From SG8-40 sp963792855 (lineage in GTDB: Bacteria > Pseudomonadota > Gammaproteobacteria > Burkholderiales > Eutrophovitaceae): DNA of 64,000 bases. The position numbers and the translations under genes are program-made. The stretch is taken from the NCBI GenBank assembly GCA_963792855.1, contig CAWBXZ010000015.1, forward strand, positions 1-64,000, in the 5' to 3' direction. Below the pieces are notes generated by a model that did no database searches, was not told the DNA's origin, and saw only the letters and a list, made by a program, of their open reading frames with translations. Positions 14,791 to 23,950 of this stretch are shown one piece after another (the first letter of the stretch is position 1; every line of letters begins with the position of its first letter).

Positions 14791-16569
14791 ATGACAGTTA
14801 CCACCACGCGCGCACAAACCGACCTCGCGTTCCTGATTGCCCAGGGCATGCTTGACGGGTTCAACCGGCACTACCGCCTGTTCCGTGAAATCAGCCGCCA
14901 TGCGAAGACCTTGTTCGAAATGGGTGACTGGCATGGGCTGCAGCGCATATCGCGCGAGCGAATCGCGTTCTACGACAAGCGTGTCATCGAGTGCGAGCAG
15001 TACCTGCGCCGCCGCTACGACACCGATGCGCTCGACGATGCCATCTGGCAGCAGGTCAAGCTGCATTACATCGGCCTGCTTTCCAATCACCGTCAACCCG
15101 AACTCGCCGAGACGTTTTTCAATTCGGTCAGTTGCCGGATGCTGCATCGCAGCTACTACCATAACGATTTCATATTCGTTCGCCCGGCGCTGTCCACCGA
15201 ACACATCGACTCGGACCCGCCGGTATACCGCAGCTACTATCCCGCCAAGTTCGGACTGCGCACGTCGATCAACCGGATGTTGCGCGACTTCGGCTTGCGC
15301 AATCCGTTCAGGAACCTCGATCGGGATCTGCGCCAGGTGCTGGCCGCAATCCGCGCGCGTCTTCCCAGGCCGTTCCATCTGGAGGCCAACCACCAGATCC
15401 AGGTGTTGTCTTCCCTGTTTTTCCGGAACAAGGGCGCGTACGTGATCGGCAAGATCATCAATGGCGATGCCCAGTTCCCGTTCGCGGTGCCGATATTGCG
15501 CAATGCCGACGGCTCGGTGTACGTCGACACCGTTCTGTTGCGCGCCCCGGACATCGCGATCCTGTTCGGGTTTTCGCGCGCGTATTTCATGGTCGACATG
15601 GAAGTGCCGTCGGGTTACATCCGGTTTCTGAGCGGCCTCTTGCCGAGGAATCCGGCCGCGGAGCTGTATACGATGCTGGGATTGCAGAAGCACGGCAAGA
15701 CGCTTTTCTACCGTGACTTTCTGCATCACCTCAAACATTCCAGCGATCAGTTTGTGGTCGCGCCCGGTATCCGCGGACTGGTAATGCTGGTCTTCACGTT
15801 GCCCTCCTACCCGTACGTTTTCAAGATCATCAAGGACGAGATCTCACCGCCCAAGGAAATCACCCGCCAACAGGTCAAGGACAAGTACCTGCTGGTCAAG
15901 CAGCATGACCGTGTGGGACGCATGGCAGACACTCTGGAGTACGCCAATGTCGCGCTGCCTATCAGCCGTTTCGATCCGGCGTTGCTGGAAGAGTTGCGCG
16001 CACTGGCGCCAAGCGTCATCGAAGAAAATGGCGACACGCTGATGATCCGGCACCTGTACGTCGAGCGCAGAATGACGCCGCTGAACATGTTCCTGGACGC
16101 GGCGACGCCGGACGAACTGGAACGCGCAATCGGCGATTACGGGCTGGCGATCAAACAGCTTGCCGCGGCAAATATCTTTCCGGGCGACATGCTGTTCAAG
16201 AATTTCGGTGTGACCCGTTACGGGCGCGTCGTATTCTATGACTATGACGAGATTGCCTACATGACCGATTGCGAGTTTCGCAGGATTCCCGCACCGCGCA
16301 CGCCGGAGGATGAAATGTCGGCCGAGCCCTGGTACCCCGTCGGGCCTGCGGATGTATTTCCCGAAGAATTCGCCACATTTCTGCTCGGCAACGACGCCGT
16401 GCGCAAGAGCTTCAACCAGCATCACGCCGATTTGCTCAGTGAAGCATTCTGGAACCAGACCAAATCGCGTATTGCCGCCGGGCACGTAGAGGATGTTTTT
16501 CCTTACCCGGAGTCGATGCGTTTTCGTAACAGGGCCGGTCGCGGTGTCGCTCAGGGGCGGCGCGACTGA
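14791..16569 (+). CDS. aceK: Isocitrate dehydrogenase kinase/phosphatase
   Basis: AceK phosphorylates and dephosphorylates isocitrate dehydrogenase, diverting isocitrate to the glyoxylate bypass. The ATG at 14791 gives MTVTTTRAQTDLAFLIAQGM, the usual start; the open frame upstream overlaps liuA's end and is not coding. The 592 residues are typical. Recognisable parts are the N-terminal regulatory domain, the VPSGYIRFLSGLLPRNPAAE segment, the kinase VMLVFTLPSYPYVFKIIKD lysine and the catalytic KNFGVTRYGRVVFYDYDEI segment. It sits inside the leucine operon without aceA or aceB nearby. That links bypass control to acetyl-CoA-yielding leucine catabolism and is seen in other betaproteobacteria. 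Confidence 0.95.
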   Translation: MTVTTTRAQTDLAFLIAQGMLDGFNRHYRLFREISRHAKTLFEMGDWHGLQRISRERIAFYDKRVIECEQYLRRRYDTDALDDAIWQQVKLHYIGLLSNHRQPELAETFFNSVSCRMLHRSYYHNDFIFVRPALSTEHIDSDPPVYRSYYPAKFGLRTSINRMLRDFGLRNPFRNLDRDLRQVLAAIRARLPRPFHLEANHQIQVLSSLFFRNKGAYVIGKIINGDAQFPFAVPILRNADGSVYVDTVLLRAPDIAILFGFSRAYFMVDMEVPSGYIRFLSGLLPRNPAAELYTMLGLQKHGKTLFYRDFLHHLKHSSDQFVVAPGIRGLVMLVFTLPSYPYVFKIIKDEISPPKEITRQQVKDKYLLVKQHDRVGRMADTLEYANVALPISRFDPALLEELRALAPSVIEENGDTLMIRHLYVERRMTPLNMFLDAATPDELERAIGDYGLAIKQLAAANIFPGDMLFKNFGVTRYGRVVFYDYDEIAYMTDCEFRRIPAPRTPEDEMSAEPWYPVGPADVFPEEFATFLLGNDAVRKSFNQHHADLLSEAFWNQTKSRIAAGHVEDVFPYPESMRFRNRAGRGVAQGRRD

Positions 16570-16601
16570 TCGCATGTAACGGCAGCAAGAGGAACACGAA
16601 C

Positions 16602-17786
16602 ATGGCAACGGATCCGATCGTCATCGTGTCAGCGGCTCGTACCCCGATGGGGGGATTTCAGGGCGTGCTCGGCAGTTTCAAGGCGCCAGAACTGGGCGCG
16701 GCCGCCATTCGCGCAGCACTCGAACGCGCGTCGGTGAAGCCCGAACAGGTTGACGAAGTGATTATGGGTTGCGTGCTGCCGGCCGGTCAGGGCCAGGCGC
16801 CGGCGCGGCAGGCATCACTGGGTGCCGGCTTGCCGCTCGCGACCGGCTGTACCACCGTCAACAAGATGTGCGGCTCCGGTATGAAGGCCGCCATGTTCGC
16901 GCACGATCTGCTCAAGGCGGGCACGAACGACATCATGATTGCCGGCGGAATGGAGAGCATGAGTAACGCGCCCTACCTGCTGCCGAAAGCGCGTAGCGGC
17001 TATCGCATGGGCCATCAGCAGGTGATGGACCACATGTTTCTCGACGGCTTGGAGGACGCTTACGACAAGGGCCGCCTGATGGGCACCTTCGCGGAGGATT
17101 GCGCCGAAAAGTTCGGCTTCACCCGCGAAGAGCAGGATCACTTCGCTATTACTTCGCTCACACGTGCCCGCAGTGCAAACGAGAGCGGTCATTTCGCCTG
17201 GGAAACGGTGCCGATCGCCATCAAGGCCGGCAAGGACGAACAATTCGTCGAGCGAGACGAGCAGCCGTTCAAGGCAAACATTGAAAAGATACCGACATTG
17301 CGCCCGGCGTTTCGCAAGGACGGCACCGTAACGGCGGCCAATTCGAGCTCCATATCCGATGGCGCCGCGGCGCTGCTGATGATGCGCCGGTCGACTGCCG
17401 AAAAGCTGGGCGTCACTCCATTGGCGACCGTGATCGCCCATGCCACGCACGCGCAGGAGCCGGGCTTGTTTACCACCGCGCCGGTAGAAGCGATGCGCAA
17501 ACTCTTCGGCACGACCGGCTGGAGCGTGGATACCGTCGATCTTTTCGAGGTCAACGAAGCTTTCGCGGTAGTCACCATGGCTGCGATGAGGGAACATGCG
17601 ATCGCCCACGAGAAGGTCAATGTGCACGGCGGCGCGTGCGCGCTCGGCCATCCGATCGGTGCGTCGGGGGCTCGCATCCTCGTATCGCTGATTGGCGCGC
17701 TCCGCGCGCGCAGCGCGAAGCGCGGTATTGCTTCACTGTGTATTGGTGGTGGTGAAGCGACGGCAATGGCCATCGAAATGGTCTGA
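16602..17786 (+). CDS. Acetyl-CoA C-acetyltransferase (thiolase)
   Basis: The 394-residue thiolase has the nucleophile Cys90 in TTVNKMCGSGMKAAM, the His in GGACALGHPIGASGARIL and the second Cys in SLCIGGGEATAMA. It condenses or cleaves acetoacetyl-CoA. In this locus it probably cleaves acetoacetyl-CoA derived from the HMG-CoA lyase product; it could also feed PHA synthesis. It follows aceK by 32 bp with a good AAGAGGAA ribosome-binding site. An atoB or phaA name would be possible, but the sequence alone does not decide between them. Confidence 0.92.
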   Translation: MATDPIVIVSAARTPMGGFQGVLGSFKAPELGAAAIRAALERASVKPEQVDEVIMGCVLPAGQGQAPARQASLGAGLPLATGCTTVNKMCGSGMKAAMFAHDLLKAGTNDIMIAGGMESMSNAPYLLPKARSGYRMGHQQVMDHMFLDGLEDAYDKGRLMGTFAEDCAEKFGFTREEQDHFAITSLTRARSANESGHFAWETVPIAIKAGKDEQFVERDEQPFKANIEKIPTLRPAFRKDGTVTAANSSSISDGAAALLMMRRSTAEKLGVTPLATVIAHATHAQEPGLFTTAPVEAMRKLFGTTGWSVDTVDLFEVNEAFAVVTMAAMREHAIAHEKVNVHGGACALGHPIGASGARILVSLIGALRARSAKRGIASLCIGGGEATAMAIEMV

Positions 17787-17844
17787 TTCATCGGCGCGAG
17801 TAAATCGTGCCCGGTGGAGTGCGAACAACAACCTGGGGAAACGT

Positions 17845-18756
17845 GTGGCAAAAAGGAAAATAGGATTCGTCGGTGTCGGCCTGATGGGCCACGGCATGGC
17901 AAAACATCTGGTCGAGAAAGGATTCGAGACCAGTATTCTGGGGCACCGCAATCGCGCACCGGTCGAAGATCTGGTCAAGCGCGGTGCGCGCGAAGCCAGC
18001 GACGTCGCTGACCTGGTGCGTGCGTCGGACATCGTGTTTCTGTGCGTGACGGGCAGCCCCCAGGTCGAGGATCTGGTTTACCGCAAGGGCGGCATTCTCG
18101 AGTCGGCGCGCGCCGGGCAGATTGTCGTCGACACGTCGACCAGCATGCCGTTCTCGACGCTGAAGATTGCGGCCGACCTGAAGGCGAAGGACGTGCGCTT
18201 CGTCGATGCGCCGCTGGCGCGCACCCCGGTCGAAGCCGAGGAAGGGCGCCTCAATACCATGGTCGGCGCGGACGCCGCGACGTTTGCCGAGATCGAGCCC
18301 GCGCTGAAGGCCTTTTGCGAGAATATTTTTCATGTAGGCGATGTCGGCGCCGGGCACAAGATCAAGTTGATCAACAACTTTGCCGCCATTGGCCAGATGG
18401 CGTTGACGGCCGAGGCGCTGGCGGCTTGCGCAAAGCTCGGCGTCGATCCGAAGAAATATTTCGCGCTGGTGTCGACCGGCGCCGCCAACTCCGGCCTGTT
18501 CCAGATGGTGGCCGGCAAGGCGGTGGAAGGCGACTTCACCGGCATGAAGTTCGGCCTGGCCAATGCGCTCAAGGACGTGCGTTACTACAACCAGATGGCG
18601 ATGGAGGCCGGCATCTCCGGGGCGATGGCGCCGGCGGTGTTGAACACGCTGACGAACGCGGTCAATCTCGGCTTCGGCACGCCCGCGCACCTGGTCGCTT
18701 CACTGGTCGAATCGCAGGCGAAACTCAACGACGTGGACTTTCCGCCGAAGGGTTGA
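17845..18756 (+). CDS. NAD(P)-dependent beta-hydroxyacid dehydrogenase (3-hydroxyisobutyrate dehydrogenase family)
   Basis: The 303-residue protein has a GTG start at 17845 preceded by TGGGGAA. The Rossmann motif is GFVGVGLMGHGMAKHLVEKG, the substrate loop is VDAPLARTPVEAEEGRL, and the catalytic Lys lies in GAGHKIKLINNFAAIGQM. Family members oxidise 3-hydroxyisobutyrate, tartronate semialdehyde or related beta-hydroxyacids. A role in valine-side branched-chain catabolism fits the operon, but the substrate loop (DAPLARTP, not the usual DAPVSGG) differs from textbook 3-hydroxyisobutyrate dehydrogenases. The substrate is therefore open. Confidence 0.85.
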   Translation: MAKRKIGFVGVGLMGHGMAKHLVEKGFETSILGHRNRAPVEDLVKRGAREASDVADLVRASDIVFLCVTGSPQVEDLVYRKGGILESARAGQIVVDTSTSMPFSTLKIAADLKAKDVRFVDAPLARTPVEAEEGRLNTMVGADAATFAEIEPALKAFCENIFHVGDVGAGHKIKLINNFAAIGQMALTAEALAACAKLGVDPKKYFALVSTGAANSGLFQMVAGKAVEGDFTGMKFGLANALKDVRYYNQMAMEAGISGAMAPAVLNTLTNAVNLGFGTPAHLVASLVESQAKLNDVDFPPKG

Positions 18757-18829
18757 TGCGCGAATCAATGCAACTGCAATGCAAACGCTTACGACCACTG
18801 AATGATGAACAGTGAATGTGTGTGGTGCC

Positions 18830-19432
18830 ATGGCGGCTCCGATTGATTTCTATTTCGACTTTTCGTCTCCGTACGGCTATTTCGCGGCGATGCGGCTTCC
18901 GCGAATCGCGGACCGCTTTGGCAGAACCGTTAATTGGCGGCCCATATTGCTGGGCATGGCGTTCAGGATTTCCGGGGCGCAAGCCTTGCCGTTAATGCCG
19001 CTCAAGGGAGACTACGCCCGCAGGGACATGGAACGCCTGGCGCGGCTTTGGGAAATTCCGTTCAAGGTGCCAGGCAAATTGCCCATCGCCAGTCAGGCGC
19101 CGGTGCGCATTTCGTACTGGCTGGACTCGCACTATCCGGAAAGGAAAGTCGCGGCGATCATGGCGTTGTATCGCGCGTTTTTCGTTGAGGACCGGGATAT
19201 CTCGGACCCGGAAACGGCGGCCGATGTGGCCTCAGGCGTTGGCGTCGATCGTGACGCCTTGCTCGCAGCGACGCAGGCACCCGAAATGAAGCAGCGCGCT
19301 CGCGTTGAAACAGAGGCGGCGATAGAAAGGGGCGTGTTTGGCTCCCCGTTCATCATCATCGACGGCGAGCCGTTCTGGGGCTCGGATCGTCTCGATCAGG
19401 TGGAAAAATGGCTCGAAACCGGTGGATTTTGA
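18830..19432 (+). CDS. 2-hydroxychromene-2-carboxylate isomerase-family DsbA-like protein
   Basis: The 200-residue kappa-GST/DsbA-fold protein starts MAAPIDFYFDFSSPYGYFAA. The FSSPYGY active-site Ser replaces the CxxC of true DsbA, indicating a glutathione-dependent isomerase type. The conserved GVFGSPFIIIDGEPFWGSDR is present. The ATG at 18830 is chosen because the family begins with the 'IDFYFDFSSPY' strand. It sits between the dehydrogenase and a rhodanese within the liu operon. Homologues recur in betaproteobacterial liu loci, but I know of no assigned step in leucine catabolism for it. Confidence 0.85.
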   Translation: MAAPIDFYFDFSSPYGYFAAMRLPRIADRFGRTVNWRPILLGMAFRISGAQALPLMPLKGDYARRDMERLARLWEIPFKVPGKLPIASQAPVRISYWLDSHYPERKVAAIMALYRAFFVEDRDISDPETAADVASGVGVDRDALLAATQAPEMKQRARVETEAAIERGVFGSPFIIIDGEPFWGSDRLDQVEKWLETGGF

Positions 19433-19442
19433 AAGGACTGAG

Positions 19443-19856
19443 ATGGAACTGAAAAAAGGCTGCAAGGATCTCGTTGCCGAAGCGAACGAGATGATTCGAA
19501 CGATTCCCACTGCCGACGCCATCGCGCGCCATGGCGATCCCGATGTCGTATTCGTCGATCTGCGCGATGTGCGTGAATTGCAGCGCGAAGGCATGATACC
19601 CGGCGCCGTGCACGCACCGCGCGGCATGCTCGAATTCTGGGTCGATCCGAAAAGCCCTTATTACAAGGAAGTATTCGGTAGCGGCAAGGAGTTTGTTTTC
19701 TACTGCGCGTCCGCCTGGCGTTCGGCGCTGGCCACGCGGGCCGTTCAGGAAATGGGTCTCGAGCCCGTCGCCCACATCGAGGGCGGGTTCGGTGCCTGGA
19801 AGAAGGCCGGCGGCCCGGTCGGCGAGAAGCCGGAAAAGCCGGCGACCGCAAAATAG
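19443..19856 (+). CDS. Rhodanese-like sulfurtransferase
   Basis: The 137-residue single-domain rhodanese has VVFVDLRDVRELQREGMIPG (substrate-domain strand and CH2-like motif) and the active-site loop FYCASAWRSALATRA with the catalytic Cys. It starts 10 bp after the DsbA-like gene with a GGACTGAG-type ribosome-binding site. It probably transfers sulfane sulfur in the cytoplasm. Its link to branched-chain catabolism is unknown; it may be a passenger that supports thiol chemistry with the preceding DsbA-like protein. Confidence 0.87.
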   Translation: MELKKGCKDLVAEANEMIRTIPTADAIARHGDPDVVFVDLRDVRELQREGMIPGAVHAPRGMLEFWVDPKSPYYKEVFGSGKEFVFYCASAWRSALATRAVQEMGLEPVAHIEGGFGAWKKAGGPVGEKPEKPATAK

Positions 19857-19873
19857 AACAGGACAGAACCCAC

Positions 19874-21481
19874 GTGCCGGTCATCCGTAGCAAACTGAAC
19901 CCGCGCTCCGTCGAGTTCCAGTCCAACCGCGACGCGCTCGGTGCCGCGGTGGCGGATTTGCGCAAGACGTTTTCGATTGTCAATCAGGGTGGCACCGAAG
20001 CGGCGCGCGAGAAGCACATCGGGCGCGGCAAGCTGCTCGCGCGCGAGCGCGTGCGCAAACTGCTCGATGTCGGCTCGCCGTTTCTGGAGTTGTCGCAGCT
20101 TGCGGCGTGGAACATGTACGAAGGCGCCGTTCCGTCGGCGGGGCTCATCACCGGCATCGGCCGCGTATCGGGGCGCGAATGCGTGATCATTGCCAATGAC
20201 GCGACCGTCAAAGGCGGCACCTATTACCCCATGACGGTGAAGAAGCACCTGCGGGCACAGGAGATCGCCTGGCAGAACCGCTTGCCATGTATTTACCTGG
20301 TCGATTCCGGCGGCGGCAATTTGCCTAATCAGGATGAAATCTTTGCCGACCGCGAGCATTTCGGCCGGATCTTCTTCAATCAGGCCAACATGTCGGCGGC
20401 TGGCATTCCCCAGATCGCCTGCGTCATGGGCTCCTGTACCGCGGGTGGCGCTTATGTGCCGGCGATGTCGGATGAGGCGGTCATTGTCAAGAATCAGGGA
20501 ACGATCTTTCTCGGCGGCCCGCCGCTGGTAAAGGCAGCAACCGGCGAGGTCGTCAGTGCCGAGGCACTCGGGGGTGCCGACGTGCACGCGCGCACTTCCG
20601 GTGTTGTCGATCATTACGCACTCAACGACCCGCACGCTCTGGAGATCGTGCGGCGCATCGTTGCCCATCTGAACCTGCGCAAACCGGTCTCGCTGGATGT
20701 CCAGGCGCCGCGCGAGCCTTTGTTCGGCACGGACGAGATGCATGGCGTCATTCCCGTGGACACCCGAAAACCCTATGACGTCCGGGAGGTCATCGCGCGA
20801 ATTGTCGATGGCAGCGAACTCGATGAGTTCAAGCCGCTCTATGGCACGACGCTCGTCACGGGGTTCGCGCATATCTACGGTTATCCGGTGGGCATTGTTG
20901 CCAACAACGGCATCCTCTTTTCCGAGTCCGCGCTCAAGGGCGCGCATTTCATCGAGCTGTGTGCGCAGCGCGGCATACCGCTGGTGTTCCTGCAAAACAT
21001 CACCGGGTTCATGGTGGGCGAGAAATACGAAGCTGGCGGCATCGCCCGGGATGGCGCGAAGATGGTCACGGCCGTGGCCTGCGCCAGGGTGCCCAAATTC
21101 ACCGTCATCATCGGCGGCAGTTTTGGTGCTGGCAATTACGGCATGTGCGGGCGCGCCTATTCGCCGCGGTTTTTGTGGATGTGGCCAAACGCCCGTATTT
21201 CGATCATGGGCGGTGAGCAGGCGGCAAGCGTGCTCGCCACCGTCAAGCGCGACGGCATGGAGAAAGCCGGCAAGAACTGGAGCGCGGAAGAAGAGGCCGC
21301 GTTCAAGGCGCCGCTACTCGAGCAGTACGAAACCCAGGGCCATCCCTATTACGCTTCGGCGCGTCTTTGGGATGATGGCGTGATCGATCCGGCCGAAACG
21401 CGAACCGTGCTTGGCCTTGGTATCTCTGCCGCGCTGAATGCGCCTATCGAAGAAACACGCTTTGGCGTGTTCCGCATGTAA
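19874..21481 (+). CDS. liuB: Methylcrotonyl-CoA carboxylase, carboxyltransferase (beta) subunit
   Basis: The beta subunit transfers the carboxyl group from biotin to 3-methylcrotonyl-CoA. The 535 residues are standard, with both crotonase-fold halves: the N-terminal DSGGGNLPNQDEIFADREHF and CVMGSCTAGGAYVPAMSDEA acyl-CoA site, and the C-terminal NITGFMVGEKYEAGGIARDG and GGSFGAGNYGMCGRAYSPRF. The start is GTG at 19874, 17 bp after the rhodanese stop. Its partner biotin subunit (liuD) is separated from it by three genes, the common proteobacterial order. Confidence 0.96.
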   Translation: MPVIRSKLNPRSVEFQSNRDALGAAVADLRKTFSIVNQGGTEAAREKHIGRGKLLARERVRKLLDVGSPFLELSQLAAWNMYEGAVPSAGLITGIGRVSGRECVIIANDATVKGGTYYPMTVKKHLRAQEIAWQNRLPCIYLVDSGGGNLPNQDEIFADREHFGRIFFNQANMSAAGIPQIACVMGSCTAGGAYVPAMSDEAVIVKNQGTIFLGGPPLVKAATGEVVSAEALGGADVHARTSGVVDHYALNDPHALEIVRRIVAHLNLRKPVSLDVQAPREPLFGTDEMHGVIPVDTRKPYDVREVIARIVDGSELDEFKPLYGTTLVTGFAHIYGYPVGIVANNGILFSESALKGAHFIELCAQRGIPLVFLQNITGFMVGEKYEAGGIARDGAKMVTAVACARVPKFTVIIGGSFGAGNYGMCGRAYSPRFLWMWPNARISIMGGEQAASVLATVKRDGMEKAGKNWSAEEEAAFKAPLLEQYETQGHPYYASARLWDDGVIDPAETRTVLGLGISAALNAPIEETRFGVFRM

Positions 21482-21494
21482 CGGAAGCTATCTC

Positions 21495-22649
21495 ATGAGT
21501 GACACCATCTACACCACCCCCGAACACGAAGCGCTGCGCGAGCAGGTGGCGCGCTTCCTGGAGCGTGAAGTCGAGCCGTTTGGGGAACAGTGGGAAGAAG
21601 ACGGATTCACACCGCGCGAGGTGTTGCGCAAGATGGGCTCACTCGGCTGGCTCGGCATGACGTATCCGTCCGCCTATGGCGGAGCCGAAGCGGATCTCAT
21701 GACATCGGTGGTGTTCCAGGAAGCGTTGTCGCTGTCGACCTTCGGCGGATTCATCGTCACCGTGCTGGTGCACACCGACATGGCCTCGCCGCATCTGGTC
21801 AACGCGGGGACGAGCGCACAACTGGAGAAATACCTGCCGCGCATCGTTGCCGGCGAAGCGATCACCGCAGTCGCGATCACCGAGCCGGACGCCGGATCGG
21901 ATGTCGCCGGGATACGGACCCGCGCCCGGCGCGACGGAAACGAATGGGTAATCGACGGCAGCAAGATGTTCATCACCAATGGCGTTCATGCCGATGTGTA
22001 TTTTGTCGCCGCGAAGACCGATCCCGACGCCAAGGGTTCGCGTGGTATTTCCATGTTCATTGTCGAAAAAGGCGCCCCGGGTTTTCGTGTCGGCCGCGCC
22101 CTGAAAAAGCAGGGCTGGCATTCATCCGATACCGCCGAGCTGATCTTTGACGGCTGCCGCGTGCCCGCGGAAAACATGCTGGGCGAGGAGAACGGCGGAT
22201 TCTATGCCGTGATGAAGAACTTCCAGACCGAGCGCATTGCGCTCGGTGCCATGGCAATCGGCCATTGCCGCACGGCGCTGCGTCTGACCGCCGACTGGGT
22301 CAAGCAGAGAAAAGCGTTTGGCGGCGTGCTGTTCGACAAGCAGGCGATCCGGCAGCGGCTGGCGATGCTGGATTCGAAAACCCGGGCGGCGCGGGCATTT
22401 CTCTACCACTGCGCCTGGCTGGCAGCACAGCAGCGCGACTGTGTGCGGGAAGTGTCGATGCTCAAGGCGTTGACAGGAGAACTGGTTAACGAAGTGATGT
22501 ATTCCTGCCAGCAGTTTCACGGCGGCATGGGTTACATGCGCGAAACCCCGATCGAGAGACTGGTACGGGATGCACGCGTGCTCGCGATCGGCGGTGGCGC
22601 CACGGAAGTCATGCTGGAAGAAGTCGCGAAGCGTTTCTATTTCGACTGA
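21495..22649 (+). CDS. Acyl-CoA dehydrogenase
   Basis: The 384-residue acyl-CoA dehydrogenase has AITEPDAGSDVAGIRTRARR, the central ITNGVHADVYFVAAKTD and QQFHGGMGYMRETPIERLVR. The likely catalytic Glu is in NFQTERIALGAMAIGH. It is clearly different from the LiuA enzyme encoded upstream. Possible substrates include isobutyryl-, 2-methylbutyryl- or citronellyl-CoA-like branched acyl-CoAs; the sequence alone does not settle this. The ATG at 21495 follows the liuB stop by 13 bp. Confidence 0.9.
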   Translation: MSDTIYTTPEHEALREQVARFLEREVEPFGEQWEEDGFTPREVLRKMGSLGWLGMTYPSAYGGAEADLMTSVVFQEALSLSTFGGFIVTVLVHTDMASPHLVNAGTSAQLEKYLPRIVAGEAITAVAITEPDAGSDVAGIRTRARRDGNEWVIDGSKMFITNGVHADVYFVAAKTDPDAKGSRGISMFIVEKGAPGFRVGRALKKQGWHSSDTAELIFDGCRVPAENMLGEENGGFYAVMKNFQTERIALGAMAIGHCRTALRLTADWVKQRKAFGGVLFDKQAIRQRLAMLDSKTRAARAFLYHCAWLAAQQRDCVREVSMLKALTGELVNEVMYSCQQFHGGMGYMRETPIERLVRDARVLAIGGGATEVMLEEVAKRFYFD

Positions 22650-22654
22650 AGCAA

Positions 22655-23464
22655 ATGCCGGAACAAACAATGACCAAATACCAAACCCTCGAAATCGAAA
22701 GCCATCGTGACGTTGCCGTTGTCTGGATGAACCGGCCCGACATTCGCAATGCCTTCAACGAAACAATGATCTCGGAACTGTCGGCGGCGTTCAAAGCCCT
22801 CGAAGCCGACGCCAGGGTGAAAGCCATCGTCCTGGCCGGACGCGGGCCGTCATTCTGCGCCGGCGCCGATCTGAACTGGATGAAGAAGATGGCCGGCTAC
22901 AGTACCGAACAGAATTACGAAGATGCGCTCGCGCTGGCGGGCATGCTGCACACACTGTATTCCCTGACCAAACCGACCATTGCCCGGGTACACGGCCATG
23001 CGTTCGCCGGCGGCATGGGTCTGGTATCCGCATGTGACATCGTCGTCGCGTCGTTCGAGGCGGAGTTCTGCCTGTCCGAAGTCAGGATCGGGCTGATCCC
23101 TGCGACCATTGGCCCCTACGTCGTGGCTGCGATGGGCGCGCGTGCCTCGCACCGTTACATGCTCACGGGTGAGCGCTTTGCTGCCGCCGAGGCGTACCGG
23201 ATTGGCCTGGCGCACGAGATCACGCCGCCGGAGAAGCTCGACGAAAAGATCGACGAGATACTGATACATCTCGTTACCGGTGGCAGCGCCGCACATGCCG
23301 GTACCAAGTCGCTGATTGACCTGATTGCACGATCACCCCTCGATCGGGCGCTGATCGAGGAGACCGCGAAGCGAATCGCAAGGGTGCGCGCATCCGACGA
23401 GGGAAAGGAAGGCATTCAGTCGTTTCTTGAAAAGCGTAAACCGAATTGGGTACCGGGAGACTAG
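22655..23464 (+). CDS. liuC: Enoyl-CoA hydratase/isomerase family, probable methylglutaconyl-CoA hydratase
   Basis: The 269-residue crotonase has the oxyanion-hole loops VLAGRGPSFCAGADLNWMKK and HAFAGGMGLVSACDIVVAS, and the CLSEVRIGLIPATIGPYVV segment with the catalytic Glu position. Between the carboxylase subunits, the fitting reaction is hydration of 3-methylglutaconyl-CoA to HMG-CoA. The start is ATG at 22655; a second ATG at 22670 is equally possible. It follows the dehydrogenase by 5 bp. Confidence 0.88.
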   Translation: MPEQTMTKYQTLEIESHRDVAVVWMNRPDIRNAFNETMISELSAAFKALEADARVKAIVLAGRGPSFCAGADLNWMKKMAGYSTEQNYEDALALAGMLHTLYSLTKPTIARVHGHAFAGGMGLVSACDIVVASFEAEFCLSEVRIGLIPATIGPYVVAAMGARASHRYMLTGERFAAAEAYRIGLAHEITPPEKLDEKIDEILIHLVTGGSAAHAGTKSLIDLIARSPLDRALIEETAKRIARVRASDEGKEGIQSFLEKRKPNWVPGD

Positions 23465-23465
23465 T

Positions 23466-23894
23466 TTGACGCAACTTACAGTGCTCGATCGACAGAAAAC
23501 CAAGCTCGTTGTGTTGTTCAGCGCGCTCGGTCTGGCTGGATTCCTGCTGAACCTGCTCGCTGGCGTTGGCCTCTGGCAATACGCCGGCGCGGGACGAACG
23601 GAAGTGCCAACCTATGATCAGTTCGTCGGCGAGTTGCGCTACACCAGCGATGCGCAACTGCCCGCACTGGCGAAGTCGATGTTTGAAAAATGGTCGGCGT
23701 GCGAGTCGAAACGCAGTGGCATGACGACAGTCGCGATTCATGCACTGATTACCGGCTCCGTGGCGGGCATTGCTTTCTTCGCGATCTGTCTTGTACTGGG
23801 TTGGCAGGTGCACCAGAAAATCAGCGCGCTGGCGGGTGCAGGCGCGCCGCCACAGCCGCCGGAACCGGTCGACGAAACATGGAGCGGGCGATGA
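23466..23894 (+). CDS. Small predicted membrane protein of the liu operon
   Basis: I do not recognise a family. The open frame, probably from TTG at 23466 just after the liuC stop, encodes about 142 residues. It has two membrane segments: LVVLFSALGLAGFLLNLLAG near the N-terminus and IHALITGSVAGIAFFAICLV in the second half, with a soluble loop of about 60 residues between them and a Pro-rich C-terminus. It lies in the same direction between liuC and liuD with small gaps, so it is likely co-transcribed. A role in the membrane for a cytoplasmic pathway is unclear. Confidence 0.6.
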   Translation: MTQLTVLDRQKTKLVVLFSALGLAGFLLNLLAGVGLWQYAGAGRTEVPTYDQFVGELRYTSDAQLPALAKSMFEKWSACESKRSGMTTVAIHALITGSVAGIAFFAICLVLGWQVHQKISALAGAGAPPQPPEPVDETWSGR

Positions 23895-23950
23895 AATCCG
23901 GCCCACGTGACAGAACCGGGTGCGGGCGATGAACATGCGATTCGAGCGTC

